Origin: Streptomyces durmitorensis
GTDB taxonomy: Bacteria; Actinomycetota; Actinomycetes; Streptomycetales; Streptomycetaceae
Reading direction: 5' to 3'
Assembly (NCBI RefSeq): GCF_023498005.1
Contig: NZ_CP097289.1
Span: 8,122,001 to 8,186,000 of the forward strand
DNA length: 64,000 nucleotides
In this document: in pieces, positions 23,961-32,468 of the stretch
Numbering within the stretch: position 1 is the stretch's first letter
How the letters are laid out: the number at the start of each line of letters is the position of its first letter
The notes under the pieces: model-generated
Seen by the model: only the letters and a program-made list of their open reading frames with translations
Database searches by the model: none
Told to the model about the DNA's origin: nothing
Position numbers and translations under genes: made by a program

Positions 23961-25501
23961 ACGGCTCCGCAGCAGTCGCGACCACCATCTTCGGTCTCGC
24001 CATGGTCGCCACCATCGGGATCGGCGTATGGAGCGCCCGCGGCCGGTCCAAGGGCCTCGCCGAGTGGTCCGTCTCCAGCCGCGGGCTCGGCGTCCTGTTC
24101 ATCTGGCTGCTCATGGCCGGCGAGACGTACACGAGCTTCTCGTTCCTCGGCACCGCGGGCTGGTCGTACTCCTTCGGCGCGCCGATCCTCTACCTGGTCG
24201 CCTATCTGACCGTCGGTTTCGCCGTCGCGTACGTCGTCGGCCCCGCCCTGTGGACGTACGCGTCCCGGCACGGCCTCATCTCGATCGCGGACATCGCCGA
24301 ATTCCGGTTCCGCTCACGCCCGGTGGGGATCCTCGTCGCCGTCGTCGCGACCGTCTTCATCGTCCCCTACATCCAGGTGCAGATTCAGGGCATGGGCGTC
24401 GTCGTGAACGCGATGACGTACGGCAGCGTCGACCTCAAGGTCGCCGCCGTCATCTCCTTCGTCGTCGCCGAGGTGTTCATCCTCGTGTCCGGCCTGCGCG
24501 GCTCGGCGTGGGTGAGCGCGCTCAAGGACATGCTGGTGATCGTCGCCGTCGTGTTCCTCGCCGTGTACATCCCGATGCACTACCTCGGCGGGTTCAGCGA
24601 CTTCATGCAGCGCATGGTGACCGAGAAGCCCGAGTGGCTGACCTTCCCCGGGCACGAGTCCGGCGGGCGCAACGCCATGTGGTTCCTCAGCACCGTGGTC
24701 CTGAACGCCGTGACGATCACCATCTTCCCGACCACCGTGGCCGGTTACCTGAGCGCGAAGAGCCCGAACGCGCTGCGCCGCAACGCGCTGCTCCTGCCCT
24801 GGTACCAGCTGCTCCTGTTCGTTCCGATGGTGGTCGGCGCCACGGCGCTGTTCGTGATGCCGACCCTGGGCAATCCCGACCTGGCCCTCTTCAGCCTCGT
24901 CACCGACTCCTTGCCCTCACCCGTCGTCGCGCTCATCGGCGTCGCGGGCGCCCTCTCGGCGATCGTGCCGATGAGCGTCTTCATGCTCTCCATCGGCACG
25001 CTGTGGGGCCGCACGATCCTCGGCGGCGGCAACGGCGCGGACCCGCGGGCGCGCCGCCGCGCGCTCGGGAAGTCCGGCGACGCGAACGACATGCGCACCA
25101 AGCGGCTCTCCCAACTGGTCTGCGTCATCGCGGGGCTGATCGCCCTCGCGGGCAGTCTCTTCTACCCGAACACCCTCGTGGAGCTCTCCGTCCTGTCGTA
25201 CGAGGGTCTGGCGCAGCTCGTGCCGGTCGTGCTGCTGGCCCTGTTCTGGCGGCGTCTCACCGCCAGGGCCGCCGTCGCGGGGATGGTCACCGGGCTCGTG
25301 GTGATGACCGCGCTGTGGGCCACCGACAACGACCCGTACCACGGCGTGAACGGCGGCATCATCGCGCTCGCCGCCAACCTCGTCGTGCTGCTCGCGGTCG
25401 TCCGGCTGGCGCCGGGGCCCGGACCGGCCGCCGTGGCGGCCGCCGACCCGGCCGTTCCGGGCGAGAGTTCGGCGCAGGCCTCGGTGAAGGAGTCCCGATG
25501 A
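23957..25501 (+). CDS. Sodium:solute symporter (SSS family)
   Basis: A 514-residue protein with about 13 hydrophobic segments. LAEWSVSSRGLGVLFIWLLM at the start and LMAGETYTSFSFLGTAGWSY, with the Na+-site helix, are typical of SSS permeases. A late segment, LSYEGLAQLVPVVLLALFWR, fits the same family. It should import an organic solute, probably the substrate or an early intermediate of this operon, with sodium. Its start overlaps the DUF3311 stop and its stop overlaps the amidohydrolase start, so the three are translationally coupled. Confidence 0.9.
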   Translation: MNGSAAVATTIFGLAMVATIGIGVWSARGRSKGLAEWSVSSRGLGVLFIWLLMAGETYTSFSFLGTAGWSYSFGAPILYLVAYLTVGFAVAYVVGPALWTYASRHGLISIADIAEFRFRSRPVGILVAVVATVFIVPYIQVQIQGMGVVVNAMTYGSVDLKVAAVISFVVAEVFILVSGLRGSAWVSALKDMLVIVAVVFLAVYIPMHYLGGFSDFMQRMVTEKPEWLTFPGHESGGRNAMWFLSTVVLNAVTITIFPTTVAGYLSAKSPNALRRNALLLPWYQLLLFVPMVVGATALFVMPTLGNPDLALFSLVTDSLPSPVVALIGVAGALSAIVPMSVFMLSIGTLWGRTILGGGNGADPRARRRALGKSGDANDMRTKRLSQLVCVIAGLIALAGSLFYPNTLVELSVLSYEGLAQLVPVVLLALFWRRLTARAAVAGMVTGLVVMTALWATDNDPYHGVNGGIIALAANLVVLLAVVRLAPGPGPAAVAAADPAVPGESSAQASVKESR

Positions 25502-27120
25502 TCGACGAGACCGCACCCGTCCTCCACCGGGCCGCCCACATCGTCAGCCAGCGCGCCGACGGGCGGCCCGAGCCGGAGATGATCGCCGTCGCCGACGGCC
25601 GCGTCCGGGCGACCGGTTCGGTGGCCGCGCTGCGGGACCGGTTCCCCGGCGCCGAGGAGGTCGACTTCGGGGACGCCACCCTCGTACCAGGCCTGAACGA
25701 CGCGCACATCCACCTCGTCATGACGGCCGAGGACCTGCTCCACCTCGACCTGTCGGCGGCGGCCGTGGACGGCGTCGACGGCCTGCTCGCCACGGTGGCC
25801 GCCGAGGCGGCGAGGACACCCCCGGGTGCCTGGGTGCGCGGCAGCCGCTACGACGACGTGAAGACCGGCCCCCTCACCCGCACCGAACTCGACCGGGTCG
25901 CGCCCGATCACCCCGCGCTCGTCGTGCACGTCGCCGGGCACTGGGGCGTCGTCAACTCCGCGGCGCTGCGCGAGCTGCGGATCGACGAGAGCGCGCCCGA
26001 CCCGGACGGCGGCGCGTACGGGCGGGGCGCGGACGGCCGTCTCGACGGGCGGCTGGTCGAGCGGGCCCTGATGAACGTCGTCTATCCCGCCACCGCACGC
26101 GGCGACACCGCGCTCGCGCCCAGCTCGGTCCAGGACAAGCTGCGGGGGCTCGGCCGCGCGCAGGAGCTGTGGCACGCCGCCGGGCTCACCTCGGTGTGCG
26201 ACGCGCTGATCGCACCGGACGACATCGCGCTCCTGCAACGTGCCCGATCGGCAGGGGAGTTGACCCTGCGCGTCGGCATGCTGCTCTCCGTCGATCACTA
26301 CGCCAAGGCGCGGGCGCTCGGCGTCGGCAGCGGCTTCGGTGACGATCTGCTGCGGCTCGTCGGGGTGAAGGCCTTCCTGGACGGTGCCGTCGGCGGCCGC
26401 ACCTGCCTGCTCAGCGAGCCCTTCGCCGATCACGGCGGGCACGGCCTGCAGACCACCTCCACCGAGGAGCTGTTCACGCACGTGCGCGCCGTCCACCGTG
26501 ACGGCAACCGGATCGGCGTGCACGCCAACGGCGACGCCGCCATCCGTCTCGTGCTCGACGCCTTCGAGGAAGCCGCACGCGAACTGCCTCGGCCGGGCCT
26601 GCGCCACCGCATCGAGCACTGCAGCCTCGTGGACGAGGAGATCCTCGCCCGGATGGGACAACTGGGTGCGATAGCGGTGCCGTTCGCCGGATACCCCGGC
26701 TACCACGGAGGCGCCCTGAACACCTGGTACGGCGAGGACCGCACCGAGCGCATGTTCGCGCACCGCTCGTTCCTGGACGCGGGGGTGGCCGTCGCCGGAT
26801 CCTCCGACTACCCCTGCGGTCCCTATCAGCCGCTGCTCGGCCTCCAGTCGATGGTCACCCGCGAGGGCATGGACGACGGCGTGGCCGTGGGCCCCGGCCA
26901 GCGGGTCACCGCCGCGGAGGCGCTGCGGATCTTCACGCTCGGATCGGCCGAGGCGGAGGGCACCGAACAGTACAAGGGGCGCCTCACCGCAGGGCAGTTG
27001 GCGGACTTCGTCGTACTGGACGAGAATCCGCTCGTGATCGATCCGCACGGCATCGCGGGGATCGCGGTGCGGGCCACCTATGTGGGTGGCGAGCGGGTGC
27101 ACGCGATGAAGGGGGAGTGA
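25498..27120 (+). CDS. Amidohydrolase, YtcJ-like (amidohydrolase family 3)
   Basis: A 540-residue metal-dependent hydrolase. PGLNDAHIHL supplies the first two His ligands (residues 70 and 72). GVKAFLDGAVGG holds the bridging Lys region. GVHANGDAAIRLVLD and HRIEHCSLV carry further His ligands, and GSSDYPCGPYQPL the catalytic Asp. Such enzymes hydrolyse amides, N-acyl or cyclic ureide bonds. It overlaps the symporter stop at ATGA and is followed at once by the penicillin-acylase-like gene, indicating one operon. No signal peptide, so it is cytoplasmic. Confidence 0.9.
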   Translation: MIDETAPVLHRAAHIVSQRADGRPEPEMIAVADGRVRATGSVAALRDRFPGAEEVDFGDATLVPGLNDAHIHLVMTAEDLLHLDLSAAAVDGVDGLLATVAAEAARTPPGAWVRGSRYDDVKTGPLTRTELDRVAPDHPALVVHVAGHWGVVNSAALRELRIDESAPDPDGGAYGRGADGRLDGRLVERALMNVVYPATARGDTALAPSSVQDKLRGLGRAQELWHAAGLTSVCDALIAPDDIALLQRARSAGELTLRVGMLLSVDHYAKARALGVGSGFGDDLLRLVGVKAFLDGAVGGRTCLLSEPFADHGGHGLQTTSTEELFTHVRAVHRDGNRIGVHANGDAAIRLVLDAFEEAARELPRPGLRHRIEHCSLVDEEILARMGQLGAIAVPFAGYPGYHGGALNTWYGEDRTERMFAHRSFLDAGVAVAGSSDYPCGPYQPLLGLQSMVTREGMDDGVAVGPGQRVTAAEALRIFTLGSAEAEGTEQYKGRLTAGQLADFVVLDENPLVIDPHGIAGIAVRATYVGGERVHAMKGE

Positions 27121-27128
27121 GGGCGCGC

Positions 27129-29507
27129 ATGACCGACAGGGACGTCTACGAGGTGCCGGGCCTCCGGGAGCCCGTGGAGATCCGGATCGACCAGTGGGGC
27201 GTCCCGCACCTGTACGCCGCATCGCAGGACGACCTCTTCCTGGCCCAGGGCTTCAACGCCGCCCGCGACCGCCTCTTCCAGCTCGACCTGTGGCGGCGCC
27301 GCGGACTCGGCCTGCTCGCCGAGGTGTTGGGGGAGCGGTACGCCGAACACGACCGTGCGGCACGGCTGTTCCTCTATCGCGGTGACATGGCCGAGGAGTG
27401 GCGCGCGTACGGGGGCGACACGGAGCGGGTGACGACGGCGTTCGTCGACGGCATCAACGCGTACGTGACGCTGTGCCGCGCCGACGCGACGAAACTCCCA
27501 CCCGAATGCGCCCTGTTGAAGTACGAACCGGCCTACTGGCAGCCCTCCGACGTGGCCCGCATCCGCAGCCACGGCCTCCAGTACAACCTCCGCGACGAGG
27601 TCGCCCGCGCCCTCACCCTGCGCGACCACGGCCCCGGGGCGGAGGAACTGAGGCGCCGCCGCGAGCCCGCCCCGCACCGGCTGCGTGTCCCCGAAGGCCT
27701 CGACCTGTCCGTCATCCCGGCCGACGTCCTGCGCGTGTACGAGATGGCCACCACGCCCCCGTGGGCGGCGGGCGCGGCGCCCCGCCAGGGCCTGGACGGC
27801 TCCAACAACTGGGTCATCGCCCCGTCCCGCACGGCCACCGGCCGCCCGCTCCTGGCCAACGACCCGCACCGCGGGATCGCCCTGCCCGCCCTCCGCTACC
27901 TCGCACACCTCTCGGCACCGGGCATCGACGCCATCGGAGCGGGCGAACCGGCCCTGCCCGGCATCTCCATCGGCCACAACGGCCACGTCGCCTTCGGTCT
28001 GACGATCTTCCCGATCGACCAGGAGGACCTGTACGTCTACCGCACGAACCCGGCGAACCCGCACGAGTACTGGTACCAGGACCACTGGGAGCCGATGACG
28101 CGCGTCACCGAGCCGATCCCGGTGCGCGGCGGCCAACCCGTCGAGGCAGAGCTGTGGTTCACCCGCCACGGCCCGGTCATCCGCGAACTCCCCGACAAGA
28201 AAGCCGCGTTCGCGGTCCGCGCGGCGTGGCTCGGCCCCGGCATGGCCCCCTACCTGGGCAGCATGGACTACATGCGGGCTGCGAGCCCCGACGCGTTCGT
28301 GGCGGCGATGCGCCGCTGGGGAGCCCCCGGCGAGAACCAGGTCTACGCGTCCCCCGACGGCACGATCGGCTGGCGCCCTGCAGGACGCGTCCCCGTCCGC
28401 CCCGGCTGGGACGGCACACTCCCCGTGCCGGGCGACGGCCGCTACGAATGGGACGGCTTCCTGGACGTGGAGGAACTCCCCTCGGTCCGCGACCCGGCCC
28501 AGGGCTGGTTCGCCACGGCCAACGAGCTGAACCTGCCGCCGACGTACCCGAACGCGGAGAAGACGGTGACGTACGACTGGTACGCGCCGACCCGCCACGA
28601 CCGCATCACGGAGGAACTGAGCGCGCACGAGGCCTGGACGGTCGAGGAGTGCGTACGGCTCCAGGCCGACTACGTGAGCCCGCCGGGGCGGCGGATACAG
28701 GGGCTGCTCGCGGGGTTGGGTGAGCCGGGTGCGGAGGGCGGCGTCAGTGCCCCCGGCGTCCGCCTCACCGCAGCCCTCGCCCTCCTCCGCGGCTGGGACG
28801 CCCGCCTCACCGCCGAATCACCGGCCGCCGCCCTCTTCGAGGTCTGGTACCGGCGGCACCTGCGCCCCGCCCTCCTCGCGCGGGCCCTCGGCGCGGTCGT
28901 GGACGAGGAGCAGCACGAGCGGGCCCTGGCGCGGATCCTGCCCGCCGAGGACGCGGCGGCGGACGCCCGCGTCGACCTGGAACTCCTGGACGGCGACCCG
29001 GATCCCGCACTGCTTCTCGGCACGCTCGCCGCGGCCGTGGAGGAACTCACCGGGCTCCTGGGCGCCGATCCGGACGCCTGGTCCTGGGGCGCGCTCCACC
29101 ACGCCCACCCGCACCACCCCATCGCCGCCCTGCTCGACGGGCCCGCCCCCCAGTGGGCCTCTGTGGGCCCCGTGCCGCGCGGCGGCAGCGGGGACACCGT
29201 GGGGGCCGCCGCCTACGGTGCCGGGTTCCGGCAGACCGCGGGGGCCACCTTCCGGATCGTCGTGGACGTCGGCTCCTGGGACGACTCCGTGGCGATGAAC
29301 TCGCCGGGGCAGTCCGGCGTTCCGGGCAGCCCGCACTACGACGACCTGTTCGCGAGCTGGGCCGCCGACGGTTCCTTCCCGCTGCTCTACTCGCGGGAGG
29401 CGGTGGAGAAGCACACACGGCGGACGATCACGCTGCGACCGTCCGCCGAGGCGGTTCAGGGGGCGGCTCAAGGGGCGTCTCAGGCGGCCGATCCGAAGGG
29501 CAGGTAG
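27129..29507 (+). CDS. Penicillin-acylase-family N-terminal-nucleophile hydrolase, apparently cytoplasmic
   Basis: A 792-residue precursor of the Ntn-hydrolase fold. The alpha part includes RIDQWGVPHLYAAS and FLAQGFNAARDRLFQLDLWR. The autocleavage site and nucleophile are Gly-Ser in GLDGSNNWVIAPSRT, making Ser225 the first residue of the beta chain. ISIGHNGHVAFGLT and the late MNSPGQSGVPGSPHYDD are characteristic. The family cuts amide bonds of acylated amines (penicillins, acyl-homoserine lactones, others). No signal peptide is visible, unlike the periplasmic acylases. I chose the ATG at 27129; a GTG at 27117 overlaps the previous stop. It is the last gene of the operon, and its 3' end overlaps the convergent DUF917 gene by 28 bp. 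Confidence 0.9.
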   Translation: MTDRDVYEVPGLREPVEIRIDQWGVPHLYAASQDDLFLAQGFNAARDRLFQLDLWRRRGLGLLAEVLGERYAEHDRAARLFLYRGDMAEEWRAYGGDTERVTTAFVDGINAYVTLCRADATKLPPECALLKYEPAYWQPSDVARIRSHGLQYNLRDEVARALTLRDHGPGAEELRRRREPAPHRLRVPEGLDLSVIPADVLRVYEMATTPPWAAGAAPRQGLDGSNNWVIAPSRTATGRPLLANDPHRGIALPALRYLAHLSAPGIDAIGAGEPALPGISIGHNGHVAFGLTIFPIDQEDLYVYRTNPANPHEYWYQDHWEPMTRVTEPIPVRGGQPVEAELWFTRHGPVIRELPDKKAAFAVRAAWLGPGMAPYLGSMDYMRAASPDAFVAAMRRWGAPGENQVYASPDGTIGWRPAGRVPVRPGWDGTLPVPGDGRYEWDGFLDVEELPSVRDPAQGWFATANELNLPPTYPNAEKTVTYDWYAPTRHDRITEELSAHEAWTVEECVRLQADYVSPPGRRIQGLLAGLGEPGAEGGVSAPGVRLTAALALLRGWDARLTAESPAAALFEVWYRRHLRPALLARALGAVVDEEQHERALARILPAEDAAADARVDLELLDGDPDPALLLGTLAAAVEELTGLLGADPDAWSWGALHHAHPHHPIAALLDGPAPQWASVGPVPRGGSGDTVGAAAYGAGFRQTAGATFRIVVDVGSWDDSVAMNSPGQSGVPGSPHYDDLFASWAADGSFPLLYSREAVEKHTRRTITLRPSAEAVQGAAQGASQAADPKGR

Positions 29508-30556
29508 TCCACCTCGTACCCGAAGGAGCGGGGACCGGCGAGCGCGAGGCCGCCGGGAGTGGTCCAGCGCGGATCGCAGCGGGCGCCGACGATGCTCACG
29601 CGCCGGCCGTAACGCAGGCCCTCCGTCGTCACCGGGTCGCCGGTGTCGCTGTCCAGGACGCAGATGAGGTCGGGCGTGGTCGCCACCGTCGCCCCGTCGC
29701 GCGTGGCGATCAAGTGCTCGTTCTGGAAGCCGAGTTCGAGCACCCGGTCCGCGTCGTCCCGCGTCCCTTCGACGCGGGCGTGACCGCGCGCGAAGCCGCC
29801 CTCCGTGCGACGGTCGACGTCGAGGACCTTGCCCGCCAGGAGGACCTTGCCGTCCAGCGTCGCCCGCACCGCTTCCACCGGATCGCCGTGCGCGGCGCGC
29901 GCCTCGCGCACCACCGCGCCCAGCCGCGCGGCGAGCGTCAGCGTCGCGGGGACAAGGCCGTCGGCGAGCTGATCGCCGCGCAGCACCGTGTCCGCGCAGC
30001 TGATCTGACAGCCGAGCTCCACGCACACCGCGCGTGCGATCCGCTCGGCCGCGTGATTGTCGACGGCCTCGACGATGACCGTGTTGCCCTTGTCGTCGGC
30101 CAGCGCCATCGGCGAGTTGGTGATCCCGGCGAGGCCGGGCAGCACCATCTGCGCCTCGGGGAACGCCCGCCCCATCGCGTCCCCGTCCACGAGGGGAAGC
30201 CCGGCCCGTGCGGCACACGCGATCGGCAGCATCGAGTTGACCCCGCCGACCTCAAGGGCGGTGAGGTGCGTGGCCCGGCGCCCGAGGTGTCTCTCCAGGG
30301 CGCGCAGCGCGGCCAGTTCCTCGCTTCCGTTGGGTATGCGTTCCAGGAGGACGGTGGGCGCGCCCATGCCGGAGATGGGGACGACGGTCGCGTCGGCGTC
30401 GACCTCGTCGATGCGCACGACCCGCACCGGACCGTGCGCGCGGATCGCCTCGCGGGCGAGCAGCTTTCCGATGTAGGGGTCACCGCCGCCGCCCGTGCCG
30501 AGGATGCCCGCGCCCCGGGCGATGTCGTCGAGGTTGTCGAGGGTGACCTCACGCAT
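29480..30556 (-). CDS. DUF917 protein (S-methyl-thiohydantoin desulfurase family)
   Basis: A 358-residue protein. It begins DNLDDIARGAGILGTGGGGD and continues PYIGKLL, VPISGMGAPTVLLE, LVDGDAMGRAFPEAQMV and AGITNSPMALADDKGN, the DUF917 pattern (Pfam name S-Me-THD). Members are usually paired with hydantoinase/oxoprolinase proteins, and some act on thiohydantoins. The ATG at 30556 overlaps the end of the hydantoinase gene by 8 bp, so the two are coupled. It could remove sulfur or open a hydantoin-like ring in the pathway of this island, but that is inference. The convergent overlap with the acylase gene is 28 bp. Confidence 0.86.
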   Translation of the reverse strand: MREVTLDNLDDIARGAGILGTGGGGDPYIGKLLAREAIRAHGPVRVVRIDEVDADATVVPISGMGAPTVLLERIPNGSEELAALRALERHLGRRATHLTALEVGGVNSMLPIACAARAGLPLVDGDAMGRAFPEAQMVLPGLAGITNSPMALADDKGNTVIVEAVDNHAAERIARAVCVELGCQISCADTVLRGDQLADGLVPATLTLAARLGAVVREARAAHGDPVEAVRATLDGKVLLAGKVLDVDRRTEGGFARGHARVEGTRDDADRVLELGFQNEHLIATRDGATVATTPDLICVLDSDTGDPVTTEGLRYGRRVSIVGARCDPRWTTPGGLALAGPRSFGYEVDYLPFGSAA

Positions 30557-32129
30557 CGCGGATCGCCCCGGCATCGGCCCCCGTGGCCGCGGGCAGACGC
30601 CCCAGGTCGAGATCGCCCACCGCTTTGACGCGGATGCGCGTCGCACCGCCTGGCACATAGGCGAGCGGCACCTCCTCGATGTCGACGACGCGTACGCTGC
30701 CGGGCCGTGCCCCGGCATCCAGCGCACGCCCGACGGCGTCCTCGCGGGCCCCGGCGAGCACCGCGTCCCGGCGGCCGTCGGGGACGTGGAAGACCCGGTC
30801 GACCTCGCCGCCGACCTGCGCGATCGCCGCGCCCACCGCGTTGGCCACGTCGAAGTGCCAAGGCCTGCGCACATCGGCGAAGCCGGGCAGCCCGTCGGGG
30901 ACGAGGACGGAGCCGCCGCCGACGGCGACCACCGGAAGCACCGCCTCCGAGGTCCGCATCCGGTCGATGCCCTCGGCGAGCCGCTCGGCGATACGCTCCA
31001 GGGCGCGCTCGGTGAACTCCCGGTCGAGATGGGCCACATGGGAGCTGTCCCCGATGTCGGCCCGGCCCGCGGCCACCGCGAGATCCGTCGCCGTGAGCCG
31101 CGTGCCGCCGAAGACGAGCGCCTCCTCCGTGAGCAGGTAGCCGACCGACCGGGGCCCGCTCTCGCCGTCGGGCGACACCCAGGACCCACCGCCGATGCCG
31201 AGCGAAAGGACGTCAGGGACACGGAAGTTGGTGCGGATCCCCGCGGCCTCGCTCTCGCCCGATGCCTCGCGCGGAAAGCCGCCGGTGAGGATGCCGATGT
31301 CGGCCGTCGTGCCGCCCACGTCGACGACCGCGCAGTCTCCGAGCCCGGAGAGGAAGGCCGCGCCCCGCATCGAGTTGGTCGGCCCCGACGCGAACGTCGC
31401 CACGGGGCACGCGCGCGCGAAGTCGGCGTCCATCAGCGTTCCGTCGTTCTGCGACAGGAAGAACGGCGCCGTGATCGACATCTCGGCCAGCGCCTTCCCG
31501 AACGACTCGACGATGACGGTGGCCAGGTCACGCAGCGAGGCGTTGATGATCGTGGCGTTCTCCCGCGCGAGCAGCCCGACCCGGCCCAGATCGTGCGAGA
31601 GCGAGAAGTGCACGCCCTCGCCCAGCTCGTCCCGCAGGATCTCGGCGGCGCGCTGCTCGTCGGCCTTCGCCACCGGCGAGAACACCGACGACACGGCGAC
31701 CGAGGTGAGCCCGCGCGCGGCGATGTCGGCGGCCGTCCGCTTGAGCTCGTCCGGGTCGAGCGGCGAGAGCGGCCGCCCGTCGAACTCCCGTCCGCCGTGG
31801 CAGAGGTAGCCGTGCCCGCCGACGGCGTCCCGCTGCCGCGCGGGCCAGTCCGCCATGGGCGGCAGGGCGGCGGTGGCGGGCAGACCGAGACGTACGGCCG
31901 CCACGGGAGTGAGCCGGGCGCCCTCGACGAGCGCGTTGACGAAGTGCGTCGTGCCGATCATCACCGCGGCGACGGATTCGACGGGCGGTGCGAGCGCCCG
32001 GATCGCTGCGGTGACACCGGAGGTGATGTCGGGGGTGGTCGGTGACTTGACGGCCGCGAGCACGCGGTCGTCGTGCCCCAGGAGGGCGGCGTCGGTGTTG
32101 GTCCCACCGACATCGATGCCGATACGCAT
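30549..32129 (-). CDS. Hydantoinase/oxoprolinase family protein (HyuA-like)
   Basis: A 526-residue ASKHA-fold ATPase-type enzyme. The N-terminal phosphate loop is RIGIDVGGTNTDAALLG, and the second loop is DCAVVDVGGTTADIGILTGG. VMIGTTHFVNALVEGARLTP and FASGPTNSMRGAAFLSG are family features. These proteins hydrolyse cyclic amides such as hydantoin or 5-oxoproline with ATP. At this length, with a DUF917 partner, it belongs to the short HyuA-type group rather than the full 5-oxoprolinases. The ATG at 32129 begins directly at the ATP loop. It forms a two-gene operon with DUF917. Confidence 0.88.
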   Translation of the reverse strand: MRIGIDVGGTNTDAALLGHDDRVLAAVKSPTTPDITSGVTAAIRALAPPVESVAAVMIGTTHFVNALVEGARLTPVAAVRLGLPATAALPPMADWPARQRDAVGGHGYLCHGGREFDGRPLSPLDPDELKRTAADIAARGLTSVAVSSVFSPVAKADEQRAAEILRDELGEGVHFSLSHDLGRVGLLARENATIINASLRDLATVIVESFGKALAEMSITAPFFLSQNDGTLMDADFARACPVATFASGPTNSMRGAAFLSGLGDCAVVDVGGTTADIGILTGGFPREASGESEAAGIRTNFRVPDVLSLGIGGGSWVSPDGESGPRSVGYLLTEEALVFGGTRLTATDLAVAAGRADIGDSSHVAHLDREFTERALERIAERLAEGIDRMRTSEAVLPVVAVGGGSVLVPDGLPGFADVRRPWHFDVANAVGAAIAQVGGEVDRVFHVPDGRRDAVLAGAREDAVGRALDAGARPGSVRVVDIEEVPLAYVPGGATRIRVKAVGDLDLGRLPAATGADAGAIRDA

Positions 32130-32468
32130 GGTGGTGGAGTCCTTCGTGTGACGACGGGTGATGCGTAGTACGGACGTGACGCACGCCGTGATCAACCAGG
32201 CGGCGGGACGGCGCCCTGGAGGGGCGTCCATCGGCCACCTGACGGCAGCATCGACCTTCAGACGACGGCCGCCCCTTTCCGGAGCCTTGCGCGTGCGCCC
32301 TTTGCTCCGACGCAGCCGGACCCGGGGCAAGTTGAGAGCGGCGACCACCCACCACTGGTAGTCGCCGCTCAGCCGCACGACCAGGGAGGCGGCGACCGCC
32401 CCGGCGTGCGCGTGTTCCTCGGTGGTACGCCCCCGGTCACCACCCGGAGGCCGCTCCGGTTGCCGCCG
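32130..32468. other. 339-bp intergenic region upstream of the HyuA/DUF917 operon
   Basis: No convincing gene is seen here; short open frames on both strands have Arg/Pro-rich products. It must hold the promoter of the leftward HyuA-DUF917 operon. A perfect 9-bp dyad, AGCGGCGAC (32337-32345) and GTCGCCGCT (32361-32369), encloses CACCCACCACTGGTA. It could be a regulator site, or a terminator for the leftward gene at 32469, though it lies beyond that gene's stop by only about 100 bp. Confidence 0.4.

Noticed and set aside
24028..25497. 490-codon upstream extension of the amidohydrolase frame
   Set aside because: It lies within the symporter gene in another frame and is Arg-rich. The amidohydrolase starts at 25498 with a family-like N-terminus.
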